Assembly (NCBI RefSeq): GCF_003206615.1
Contig: NZ_PZJW01000010.1
Location: 139,009 to 203,008, forward strand
Direction: 5' to 3'
DNA: 64,000 nt
DNA from: Salinicola acroporae
GTDB taxonomy: Bacteria; Pseudomonadota; Gammaproteobacteria; Pseudomonadales; Halomonadaceae
Shown here: one piece after another, positions 57,540 through 64,000 of the stretch
How the letters are laid out: each line of letters begins with the position of its first letter
Position numbering within the stretch: the first letter of the stretch is position 1
Translations under genes and position numbers: made by a program
Notes under the pieces: generated by a model
What the model was told of the DNA's origin: nothing
Databases searched by the model: none
What the model saw: only the letters and a program-made list of their open reading frames with translations

Positions 57540-57815
57540 TCAGTCAAGCAGCGACAGCTGGGCCACCGCCTGCCGTCCTTCCGGGGTATCGTCCTCGGCC
57601 TCCAGCACCTTGCGGTAACCGCGCGCCGTCTGGATGTGCGAGAGGTCATCGAGCCACATCATGGCCTGATCGTGGCTGTCGGCGACGGCATGCTTGAGGC
57701 CGCCGTACTGGGTGCCGATCTGGCCCCAGGCGCGACTGTAGATCCAGTCGCCAAACATATCCTGGTGCAGATGGACCAGGACGTAGTCATGCTCACTTTC
57801 CCAACGGACGATCAC
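57540..57815 (-). CDS. Small WGR-like domain protein
   Basis: The 91-residue protein has the order of a WGR domain: a strand pair (RWESEHDYVLVHLHQDMFG), WGQIGTQYGG, a helix with a short acidic turn, and TARGYRKV near the end. WGR domains occur in PARP-type and MolR-type proteins and bind nucleic acid. Stand-alone bacterial copies have no known function. It converges with rlmKL and is divergent from pdxB. Confidence 0.55.
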   Translation of the reverse strand: MIVRWESEHDYVLVHLHQDMFGDWIYSRAWGQIGTQYGGLKHAVADSHDQAMMWLDDLSHIQTARGYRKVLEAEDDTPEGRQAVAQLSLLD

Positions 57816-58033
57816 GCGGACTCCTGCTGCTTGGTGCTCATCGCTTGTTCATCGCGAATGGCCGGCCTAATATGGCTGCGCCGAGCGTCGCGGCTCAACA
57901 ATCCCGCGACGCGCCCGACGTCAGGCGCCATTGTAAAGCAAGCTCCGTAGAAATCGACGCCGGTGTCGATGCGCGATCGCGATGTTGCCCGGCACCCCCT
58001 GACGCCGGGTTAGAACGAAACAAGAGGGTAGTC

Positions 58034-59185
58034 ATGCGCATCCTGGTGGACGAGAACATTCCGCTGGCGGAAGAATTCTTCGGCGAGTTGGGAGAGGTCA
58101 CGCGCCAGCCTGGCCGCGAGATGACCGCGGCCACTCTTCGTGGCCACGACGTCCTGGTGGTCCGCTCGATCACGCAGGTGGACCAAGCGCTGCTGGAGGG
58201 CGCGGACAAGCTGAAGTTCGTCGGCACCTGCACGATCGGCACCGACCACATCGATACGAGCCTGCTGGCCGAGCGCAATATCGGTTTCGCCAGCGCGCCG
58301 GGCAGCAATGCCGAATCCGTTGTCGACTACGTGCTCTCGAGTCTGCTGCTGCTCTCCGAGGAAGACGGGGTCTCGCTTTCCGGCAAGACCGTCGGAATCG
58401 TCGGTGCCGGCAATGTCGGCGGTCGCCTGGCGGCGCGGCTGGACAATCTGGACGTCGACTGCCTGACCTGCGATCCGCCGCGTGCCGAGGCCGAAGGGCG
58501 GGAGGATTTCGTCGACCTGGACGCGATGATCGAGCGAGCCGACATTATCTGCCTGCACACGCCGTTGGTGGCCGCTGGCGAGCATGCCACCCACCATCTC
58601 ATGGATCGTCGACGCATCGACGCCCTCCGGTCGGGCACGGTGCTGGTCAACGCCGGGCGGGGCGACTGTCTCGACGGCGATGCCCTGCGCGAGCGTCTCG
58701 AGAGTAAAGGCGACCTGCGCACGGTCCTCGACGTGTGGGAACACGAGCCTGCCATTGACGAGGCGTTGTTCGAGCTGGTCGATATCGGGACGCCTCACAT
58801 CGCCGGCTACAGCGTCGACGGCAAGATGCTGGGTACCGAGATGATCTATCAGGCCGTGATGCGGCACTTCGGCCTGCCGGCGCGCAAGAAGCTCGGCCAG
58901 CTCAAGCCCGATCCCTGGTTGCGCAAGATCGTCCTGCACAGCTGGACGCCGCCGCTGGAGGCGCTTTCGCTGTGTGCCCGAGCCTGCTACGACGTGCGCC
59001 GGGACATGCTGGCGTTCGATCGTTACCGCCGGCGACTTGGCATGGCGGCGGGATTCGACGCCTACCGGCGCGAATATCCCCCCCGCCGTGAATTCCAGAC
59101 GCTGCGGGTCGAACTGAAGAAGAACAAGGGCGGCCTGCGCGACGCCCTGGAGGGCTTCGGCTTCAGCGTCAAGCTCGGCAAGTAG
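58034..59185 (+). CDS. pdxB: Erythronate-4-phosphate dehydrogenase
   Basis: PdxB is the second enzyme of the DXP-dependent pyridoxal phosphate pathway. The 383-residue protein starts MRILVDENIPLAEEFF. It has the NAD Rossmann motif VGIVGAGNVGGRLA, the substrate-binding VNAGRGDCLD, DVWEHEPAID and PHIAGYSVDGKMLGTEM (catalytic His), and the C-terminal dimerisation domain that sets PdxB apart from SerA. I chose the ATG at 58034; the open frame extends upstream to 57845 but has no family sequence there. Confidence 0.95.
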   Translation: MRILVDENIPLAEEFFGELGEVTRQPGREMTAATLRGHDVLVVRSITQVDQALLEGADKLKFVGTCTIGTDHIDTSLLAERNIGFASAPGSNAESVVDYVLSSLLLLSEEDGVSLSGKTVGIVGAGNVGGRLAARLDNLDVDCLTCDPPRAEAEGREDFVDLDAMIERADIICLHTPLVAAGEHATHHLMDRRRIDALRSGTVLVNAGRGDCLDGDALRERLESKGDLRTVLDVWEHEPAIDEALFELVDIGTPHIAGYSVDGKMLGTEMIYQAVMRHFGLPARKKLGQLKPDPWLRKIVLHSWTPPLEALSLCARACYDVRRDMLAFDRYRRRLGMAAGFDAYRREYPPRREFQTLRVELKKNKGGLRDALEGFGFSVKLGK

Positions 59186-59222
59186 CCGAGTCCGGAGAGC
59201 GCCGCCACTCGTGGACTCGGCT
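59184..59222. terminator. Hairpin between converging pdxB and sip genes
   Basis: Arms 59184-59193 and 59213-59222 form a perfect 10-bp stem around a 19-base loop that starts in the pdxB stop codon. There is no clear T-run. Confidence 0.5.
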
Positions 59223-59240
59223 CAGGCGCTCCCCACTTCC

Positions 59241-59990
59241 TCATCTGTCGGCGTCCTCGCGCTTGGCCGTCCGGTGGCCATCCTCGCTGGCGCCCAGTTT
59301 CCAGTAGCTCGAAATGTACATCGCCCGCTTGTCCACCCCGCGATCGTCGATCAGGTGGCGACGCAACTTGCGCATGGCGGAAAACTCGCAGGCGACCCAG
59401 ATTCCCGGGACGCCCGGAAGCCAGTCGAACTCGCGCAGGGCCGCGACGAGACGGTCGCTGTCACTGCCCGGGTGCGGATTGATCAGCCAGTTGACCTGCA
59501 TGCCATGGGGCAGGTCGAACCATTGGATATCCGCCTCGCTGGCCACTTCGATGATGGCATACCCACTGGCGTCCGGGGGCAGGCGCTCCAGGTTGGCACC
59601 GATCGCCGGCAGCGACGTCATGTCGCCGACCAGCAGATACCAGTCTGCTTCTTCCGGCAGGCGTTTCACGGATCCCGGGCCACCGATCAGGATCGTGTCG
59701 CCTGGTTGCGCCGCTGCCGCCCAGGTCGCGGCCGGGCCGCCATCCTCGTGCAGTACGACGTCAACGTCGATCTCGCCGGGACGCTGGCGGCGAACGGTAT
59801 AGGTGCGCAGCACGGTGCGGGGCTTGCCTTGGTCATCTTCACCGTCAGGCACCATCAGTTTGATATAGGCGCTCTCCTGATCGTCGGGAAATTCGGTCAT
59901 CCCTTCTCCACCGAATGTCAGACGTAGCATATGGGGCGTGACGAGTTGGCGATTCAAGACGGTGTAAAGTCTGGGGGCGGGTTTGGGCAT
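59241..59990 (-). CDS. Siderophore-interacting protein (FAD-dependent ferric reductase, YqjH/ViuB type)
   Basis: The 249-residue cytoplasmic flavoprotein has an FAD domain with RTYTVRRQRPGEIDVDVVLHEDGG (FAD-binding R-x-Y-T) and GPAATWA, and a C-terminal SIP domain with WYLLVGDMTSLPAIGANLE, WVACEFSAMRKLRRHL and SYWKLG. Family members reduce Fe(III)-siderophore complexes to release iron. It follows a marR gene by 11 bases on the same strand, so both probably answer to the palindromic site upstream of marR. No siderophore synthesis or receptor gene is in the window. Confidence 0.9.
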   Translation of the reverse strand: MPKPAPRLYTVLNRQLVTPHMLRLTFGGEGMTEFPDDQESAYIKLMVPDGEDDQGKPRTVLRTYTVRRQRPGEIDVDVVLHEDGGPAATWAAAAQPGDTILIGGPGSVKRLPEEADWYLLVGDMTSLPAIGANLERLPPDASGYAIIEVASEADIQWFDLPHGMQVNWLINPHPGSDSDRLVAALREFDWLPGVPGIWVACEFSAMRKLRRHLIDDRGVDKRAMYISSYWKLGASEDGHRTAKREDADR

Positions 59991-60001
59991 CGGGACTCTC
60001 G

Positions 60002-60424
60002 TTACCTCAGGTTGGCGATCATCAACCGCGACAGGCGCAGAAACGCCGCCAGATCCGTCTGCGTCATCCCGCTCGACAGCTGCTCGTGGGCCTCGCGTTC
60101 GCAGGCATCGATGCGTGCCAGCAAATCCCGGCCGTGCCCGGTCAACGACAGCATCTGGCTGCGGCGATCCTCCGGATGAGGCGCCTTGACGACGATATCC
60201 GCATCGCGAAGGTCACGAAGTAGCCGGGTGATCTGGGCTTTGTCGCGCTGGGTGCGATGCGCGACGTCCTGCGCGGTGCAGGGCATCTGGCCGCGGATCG
60301 CCTTGAGCGTGCGGATGTGCGAAACGGTGAGGTCCAGCCCGGCGTCGGCATAGGCCCGGCGCAGCGCCCGCTTGTAGGCATGCATGAGCTGATGCAGGGA
60401 TTCACCGACCGTCGTCTCGGACAT
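60002..60424 (-). CDS. MarR-family transcriptional regulator
   Basis: The 140-residue winged-helix repressor has LTVSHIRTLKAI, the recognition region CTAQDVAHRTQRDKAQITRLLRDLRDADIV and the wing HPEDRRSQMLSLTGHG. It is the first gene of a two-gene unit with the siderophore-interacting protein. A perfect 16-bp palindrome lies from 4 to 40 bases before its start and contains the AGG that would serve as ribosome site, which suggests autoregulation. The ligand is unknown; iron or oxidants are guesses from the partner gene. Confidence 0.9.
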   Translation of the reverse strand: MSETTVGESLHQLMHAYKRALRRAYADAGLDLTVSHIRTLKAIRGQMPCTAQDVAHRTQRDKAQITRLLRDLRDADIVVKAPHPEDRRSQMLSLTGHGRDLLARIDACEREAHEQLSSGMTQTDLAAFLRLSRLMIANLR

Positions 60425-60427
60425 GTC

Positions 60428-60464
60428 GCGCCTAATTGGTTGATAGTGTCAACCAATTAGGCGC
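60428..60464. promoter_or_regulatory. Perfect 16-bp palindrome, likely operator of the marR-sip unit
   Basis: GCGCCTAATTGGTTGA (60428-60443) and its exact complement (60449-60464) flank a 5-base spacer, TAGTG. The core TTGGTTGA/TCAACCAA resembles MarR-family sites. A partial copy, TCAACCATT, lies at 60481-60489, 32 bases (about three helical turns) from the matching half. The AGG of the marR ribosome site is inside the left arm, so repression by DNA binding or by RNA folding are both possible. Confidence 0.8.
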
Positions 60465-60563
60465 TTGATGTTGGAGAATGTCAACCATTCGCATTGGCGT
60501 TGGGGTAGAAGCTGGCCGCGTCCATCGTGGGCGCGGCCTTCCAGAGGCGGGGGATGTGGCGAA

Positions 60564-61316
60564 TTACAGCTCGACGGCGCGGCCGATGAACTGAATCGGT
60601 CCAGTCGGGCGGTCGAGCGGGGACCCGGAATCGTCCTCGAGAGTCAGTTCGAAGAGCTGGTTGTCCTCGAGTGGCGGGAGATCGTCCAGCGACAGTTGCC
60701 TGGTCTCGCCGGGCTCGACCAGGCCCAGCGAGACGGGACCGCTCCAGTCGTCCGCCTTGGTCCAGAACTCCAGCGCCTTGCCGGGCGGTATCTCGAAAGT
60801 GCCGATCGGCTTCAGGCTGATCCGTCGCGGTGAGCTCGCCTGCACGATCCAGCCAGCTTGCGTATGTTGGGGCGTCATCAACACGACCAGATAGCGAGAG
60901 GAGGGCGTCTGCCCGGGGCCGAGTGCCAGCGTGGCGGCGAGGCCGATGGCGACGATAATGCTGGCGAGACTCACGCCTCGCCATAGGGTCAGGTCATGCC
61001 ATAGTCGATTCAGCAGCCCGCCCGGATGAGTGGCGCGCTCTTCCGCCGACGATCGAGACGTCTCCCGATCATCGAGAGTCCGCGTGATGCGCTGCCACAG
61101 CCGGTTTGATGGCGTGACCGGCTCGACCATCGCCGTATAGGGCTGGAGGCGTCTTTCCCAAGCCCATATCGCCTCCTGCAGCTTCGGGTCCTCGGGCAGG
61201 CGACGCTCGACATCGAGACGCTGTTCGGCACTCAGCGTGCCAAGCACGTACTCACCGGCCAGATCGTCGGTCTCCTCCGGTCCGAGCGGAGGCGGCGACG
61301 CCGAATGATCGCTCAT
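60564..61316 (-). CDS. RskA-family anti-sigma factor
   Basis: The 250-residue protein has the N-terminal sigma-binding region with LAGEYVLGTLSAEQRLDVERRL, as in RskA proteins, a single membrane helix at about 119-137 (LASIIVAIGLAATLAL) and a periplasmic beta domain with GTFEIPPGKALEFWT and VSLGLVEPG. It should hold the upstream sigma factor at the membrane until a signal triggers release. Its ATG overlaps the sigma gene stop by 4 bases (ATGA). No HxxxCxxC zinc motif is seen, so it is not of the ZAS type. Confidence 0.87.
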   Translation of the reverse strand: MSDHSASPPPLGPEETDDLAGEYVLGTLSAEQRLDVERRLPEDPKLQEAIWAWERRLQPYTAMVEPVTPSNRLWQRITRTLDDRETSRSSAEERATHPGGLLNRLWHDLTLWRGVSLASIIVAIGLAATLALGPGQTPSSRYLVVLMTPQHTQAGWIVQASSPRRISLKPIGTFEIPPGKALEFWTKADDWSGPVSLGLVEPGETRQLSLDDLPPLEDNQLFELTLEDDSGSPLDRPTGPIQFIGRAVEL

Positions 61317-61891
61317 GACAGGCACTCGCGCAGTGCAGCCAGGCTGCGTTTGATCCAGGCCTTGACGGTGCCGAGAGGGCGATTCATGCGTGTGGCGATC
61401 TCCGGGTGGCTGAAGCCGTCGACATAGGCGTGAAACAGGCAGTTGCGCCGCTCGGGCGCCAATTGCGCCAGGCAGCGATCCAGATCCCCATGACCGAGCC
61501 AGTCGAAATGATCCTGCATGTCCGTCTCCGCTTCCTGAGCGCGCTCGGCGTCGAGCCTGTCGGCAGTTTCGTCATCCACGGTCACTTCCCGATGCCGGGT
61601 TCTGACATGGTTGAGCGCCAGGTGGCGCGCGACGCTGAAGATCCAGGTCTTGCCCGATCCGCGAGTGGCATCGAAGGTGTGCGCCTTGTTCCAGATGTTG
61701 ACGAAGGCATCGTGGATGATGTCTTCAGCGATACCGCGATCGCCGACGATGCGCACGACCACGCCCAGCAGGCGCGACCCTTCCTGCGCATAGAGCTGCT
61801 GCAGCGCCTGACGCTCTCCCCTGGCGCAAGCCTCGAGCAGGGCGCCATGATCGGCTGCCGACGGATTGGACGCTGCTACGTCGTCTGTCAC
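61313..61891 (-). CDS. ECF RNA polymerase sigma factor, partner of an RskA-type anti-sigma
   Basis: The 192-residue protein has sigma region 2 (LYAQEGSRLLGVVVRIVGDRGIAEDIIHDAFVNIWNKA) and region 4 (CLFHAYVDGFSHPEIATRMNRPLGTVKAWIKRSL) and no region 3. I chose GTG at 61891 because AAGGAAG lies five bases upstream; the open frame runs 19 codons farther. It lies downstream of a DUF3455 gene and is coupled to its anti-sigma gene, so the three may be one autoregulated unit. Confidence 0.88.
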   Translation of the reverse strand: MTDDVAASNPSAADHGALLEACARGERQALQQLYAQEGSRLLGVVVRIVGDRGIAEDIIHDAFVNIWNKAHTFDATRGSGKTWIFSVARHLALNHVRTRHREVTVDDETADRLDAERAQEAETDMQDHFDWLGHGDLDRCLAQLAPERRNCLFHAYVDGFSHPEIATRMNRPLGTVKAWIKRSLAALRECLS

Positions 61892-61945
61892 ACGAACTTC
61901 CTTGAAGCGCACCCCGCTGGGGCTAAGGCATCTCATACTACGCAA

Positions 61946-61971
61946 CACGGGCTCGTCATGGCGAGCCCGTG
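61946..61971 (-). terminator. Hairpin between the DUF3455 gene and the sigma gene
   Basis: Arms 61946-61955 and 61962-61971 form a perfect 10-bp stem with a 6-base loop. There is only TTG after it on the minus strand, so it may act as an attenuator or mRNA-processing hairpin in a three-gene transcript. Confidence 0.5.
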
Positions 61972-62032
61972 CTGGTCTGCAATGACCCGCTGTGGTGATC
62001 AGCGGGCGCTGCCGGTCATCGGCATTGTCGGA

Positions 62033-62554
62033 TCAGCTGGCTTTCCAGAACAGGTAGTCCGCCTGGTACTCGACGACCTCTTCGTCGCCGGCGTTGTCCT
62101 CGCTGCATGCCATATCCGGCGCGACGCCGCCCTGGGTATTCAGGCGCTGTACGTAGGTGACACCGGACATGTGGCCGTCACCCTCTGCCGGATTGGCTTC
62201 CACGAGCTGGAAGGGGATGTTGCCATCGCCGCCGGGGGCCGTGGCGAGCTGGGTACCGGTGATCTTGGAGCCGTCGCTGGATTCCCAGGTCGCTGGCGGG
62301 CCGTAGTAGCTGCCGACCTGGTTTCCGTCCGCGTCGTTGAGCTTGGCATCCGGGCCCTTGAACACCCACTCGTGGGCGCCATCCTTCATCTCGCACGCGT
62401 AAGTGATCTCGCCGACGCCCACCGTCTCCATGGCAATCTCGTTGCCATCCGGAACCTGCACGTCCCCCGGGACGTCATTGGCATGCGCCGCGAGGCTGAA
62501 ACCACCCAGCAGGGTGGCGGTCAGGGTAACGCTGGCTAGTTGTCGAGTTTTCAT
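62033..62554 (-). CDS. DUF3455-family exported protein
   Basis: The 173-residue protein has a signal peptide cleaved near AAHA-ND. DUF3455 landmarks include ITYACEMKDGAHEWVFKGPDAKLND, the YGPPATWESSDGSKITGTQ segment and the C-terminal VTYVQRLNTQGGVAPDMAC. Two cysteines near 54 and 149 could form a disulfide. The function is unknown. Genes of this family often sit beside sigma/anti-sigma pairs, as here, and it is probably the sigma factor's target. Confidence 0.8.
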   Translation of the reverse strand: MKTRQLASVTLTATLLGGFSLAAHANDVPGDVQVPDGNEIAMETVGVGEITYACEMKDGAHEWVFKGPDAKLNDADGNQVGSYYGPPATWESSDGSKITGTQLATAPGGDGNIPFQLVEANPAEGDGHMSGVTYVQRLNTQGGVAPDMACSEDNAGDEEVVEYQADYLFWKAS

Positions 62555-62558
62555 TGGC

Positions 62559-62626
62559 GTCTCTCCGAGCGTGAATAGGTCAGGACTTCATGTCCTGCAC
62601 CGGGGATACACGTGGGTCGGAGAGAC
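62559..62626. repeat. 10-bp inverted repeat across the DUF3455 promoter and ribosome site
   Basis: GTCTCTCCGA at 62559-62568 and its exact complement at 62617-62626 are separated by 48 bases. On the minus strand the first arm carries the GGAGAG ribosome site and the second lies between the candidate -35 and -10 boxes. Confidence 0.45.
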
Positions 62627-62632
62627 GGATGC
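62604..62632 (-). promoter_or_regulatory. Candidate ECF promoter of the DUF3455-sigma-anti-sigma unit
   Basis: On the minus strand GCATCC (62627-62632) is followed after 14 bases by CGTGTATCC (62604-62612), a layout like ECF -35 and -10 elements. It starts about 50 bases upstream of the DUF3455 ATG. Assignment to this sigma factor is inferred from position, since I see no second copy in the window. Confidence 0.35.
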
Positions 62633-62690
62633 AGTCGGCGTCGGTTTTTTCGCGAATGGCGCAACATGGGTCCGAGCCTTGCCGGGAGGG

Positions 62691-63953
62691 CTACAGGGCC
62701 GGCTTCAGCGATTGCTGGCCCAGATAGCGGCAGCACAGCGGATATAGCGCTACCGCCAGCGCGATACCGACCAGCGGCGGCGCCCATGGCGAGAGCCAGG
62801 CGCCCAGGGTTGCCAACGCATAGGCACCGAGCCCGGGGAGGTGAAACGTCGGTAATACGGCAGCGTCGAGCCTGGGGTAGTGGCCACGACGCAGGAAGAG
62901 GTAATCGGCGATGATCACTCCCCCCAGTGGTGGGATACAGGTGCCCAGCGCGATCAGGAACGGTACCAGCAGCGCATCCATCCCGGCCAGCGCCAGCAGC
63001 GTGCCGATCGCCGCGCCGCCAAGCGTTACCCAGCCACGCTGGCGGGTGCGCAGCAGGTTGCAGCCGGCGGCGGCAAAGTTGTAGATGGTATTATCCTGCG
63101 TGGTCCACAGGTTGAGGAACAGCATGGCCAGGCCGACGGTGGTCAGGCCTTGCAGAATCAGTACCTCGACCACATCCGGCTGCTGGTAGACGAGAGCACC
63201 CACGGCGCCGATCAGCACCATCAGGCCATTGCCGATGAAGAACGCCAACAGTGTCGCCGTGATCGCTTGACGCGGCGTACGCGCGAAACGACTCCAGTTG
63301 CTGGCCTGCGTCGCGCCGGATACGAAGGTGCCGAAGATGATGGTGATACCGGCCGCCCAGCCCAGCTCGGCACTGGGGGCGATGGTGGTCAGGCCGGTCC
63401 AGCCGTCGCCATCGCGCCAGGCGATGATCATGCTGATGGCGATCAGCAGCGCCATCGCCGGCACCGCCACATTGGAGAGCAGCGCCAGACCGCGGTAGCC
63501 GATGAAGGCGGTGAGACAGAAGCCGACACCGAACAGCACCATCACCGGAGCCGACCAGCCCGGTGCGAGCCCCAATGTCGATACCAGCACGTTGGCGATG
63601 GTGGCCACGCCCCAGGCGTACCAGCCGACCTGGGTGATGCCCAGCAGCAGATCGGATAGCGCGCTGCCGCGCTCGCCCAGCGCGAATCGCGACATCAGCG
63701 CCGTGCTGAGCCCGGAGCGCGCGGCAATGCCGGCGATTGCCGCGGCATAGACGCCCAGCAGCAGATTGCCTACCACGATCAACGCCAATAGCTCGGTGAA
63801 CGAGAAGGCGGCGCCGATCTGGCCGCCAGCGAACATGGTTGCGGTGAAGAAGGTGAAACCCAGCAACAGCAGCGCCAGCGACGCGAAGGGTTTGCGCGCG
63901 TCGCCAGGCACCTCGCTCAGCGGATAGTCATTGTCGGCTTGGGGCAGAGCCAT
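62691..63953 (-). CDS. CodB-like nucleobase:cation symporter (NCS1 family)
   Basis: The 420-residue permease has about 12 hydrophobic helices. It is close to cytosine permease CodB: DYPLSEVPGDARKPFASL near the N-terminus, ITQVGWYAWGVATIAN, FGTFVSGATQASNWSRFARTPRQA and LWTTQDNTIYNFAAA in the sixth to eighth helices. The likely substrate is cytosine or a related base or amine. I chose the ATG at 63953, with AGGA upstream, over an in-frame start at 63989. No cytosine deaminase gene lies inside the window; the last 47 bases of the window hold no other gene that I can support. Confidence 0.85.
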   Translation of the reverse strand: MALPQADNDYPLSEVPGDARKPFASLALLLLGFTFFTATMFAGGQIGAAFSFTELLALIVVGNLLLGVYAAAIAGIAARSGLSTALMSRFALGERGSALSDLLLGITQVGWYAWGVATIANVLVSTLGLAPGWSAPVMVLFGVGFCLTAFIGYRGLALLSNVAVPAMALLIAISMIIAWRDGDGWTGLTTIAPSAELGWAAGITIIFGTFVSGATQASNWSRFARTPRQAITATLLAFFIGNGLMVLIGAVGALVYQQPDVVEVLILQGLTTVGLAMLFLNLWTTQDNTIYNFAAAGCNLLRTRQRGWVTLGGAAIGTLLALAGMDALLVPFLIALGTCIPPLGGVIIADYLFLRRGHYPRLDAAVLPTFHLPGLGAYALATLGAWLSPWAPPLVGIALAVALYPLCCRYLGQQSLKPAL

Positions 63954-64000
63954 GGATCGATCCTCACTAGGGCAGTCGGGACTGATCAAGCAAGCGACAT

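Overview
The window is 64 kb of a high-GC gammaproteobacterial chromosome. It has a dense housekeeping backbone with short intergenic gaps, many ATGA start/stop overlaps and hairpin terminators. The gene set points to a marine or halophilic relative of Halomonadaceae/Oceanospirillales, as an inference from gene content and order: pseudomonad-like purB-hflD-mnmA-nudJ and clpS-clpA-infA-bpt-aat-ftsK-lolA-rarA strings, pyrD-rmf-rlmKL, a 1607-residue NAD-glutamate dehydrogenase, LpxR and OpgGH. I see no rRNA, tRNA, CRISPR array, insertion sequence or prophage.

Layout. 1-5.5 kb: the end of a NagB-II/GlmS-like SIS protein, then a fused EIIA-HPr-EI (nagF-like) and an EIIC-EIIB-EIIB permease (nagE-like), which together form a self-contained amino-sugar PTS, then a HAD phosphatase. 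5.5-9.8 kb: ycjX-ycjF and a sodium/solute symporter. 9.9-17.7 kb: envelope glycans, with a GtrII-like membrane glycosyltransferase, opgG-opgH, a YeaQ/GlsB protein and an OpgC/OafA-type acyltransferase. 17.8-24 kb: a large protein with two DUF1266-like repeats, an NlpC/P60 lipoprotein, slyD, a small membrane protein, lpxR and a glycine-zipper lipoprotein. 24-35 kb: roxA, purB, hflD, mnmA, nudJ and rluE on the minus strand, then clpS-clpA facing infA, bpt and aat; this is a complete bacterial N-degron set. 35-47 kb: a chemoreceptor behind a sigma-28-like promoter, ftsK-lolA, an inverted rarA, a hemerythrin-like protein that lacks its HHP motif, and lysR-murI-trmA. 47-59 kb: gdhB, a secreted two-domain beta protein, pyrD, rmf, rlmKL, a WGR-like protein and pdxB. 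59-64 kb: a marR-siderophore-interacting protein operon behind a perfect 16-bp palindrome, a DUF3455/ECF-sigma/anti-sigma operon and a CodB-like permease.

Most of the window is ordinary. The points most worth following are the marR-sip operator, the sigma/anti-sigma/DUF3455 unit and its candidate promoter, the degenerate second EIIB domain, the hemerythrin fold without HHP, the duplicated DUF1266 protein, the opgG leader with a possible attenuator or small RNA, and the duplicated secreted protein after gdhB. No obviously new multi-gene system is visible. All coordinates and motifs were read by eye, and family assignments are from recognition of motifs, not from a search.
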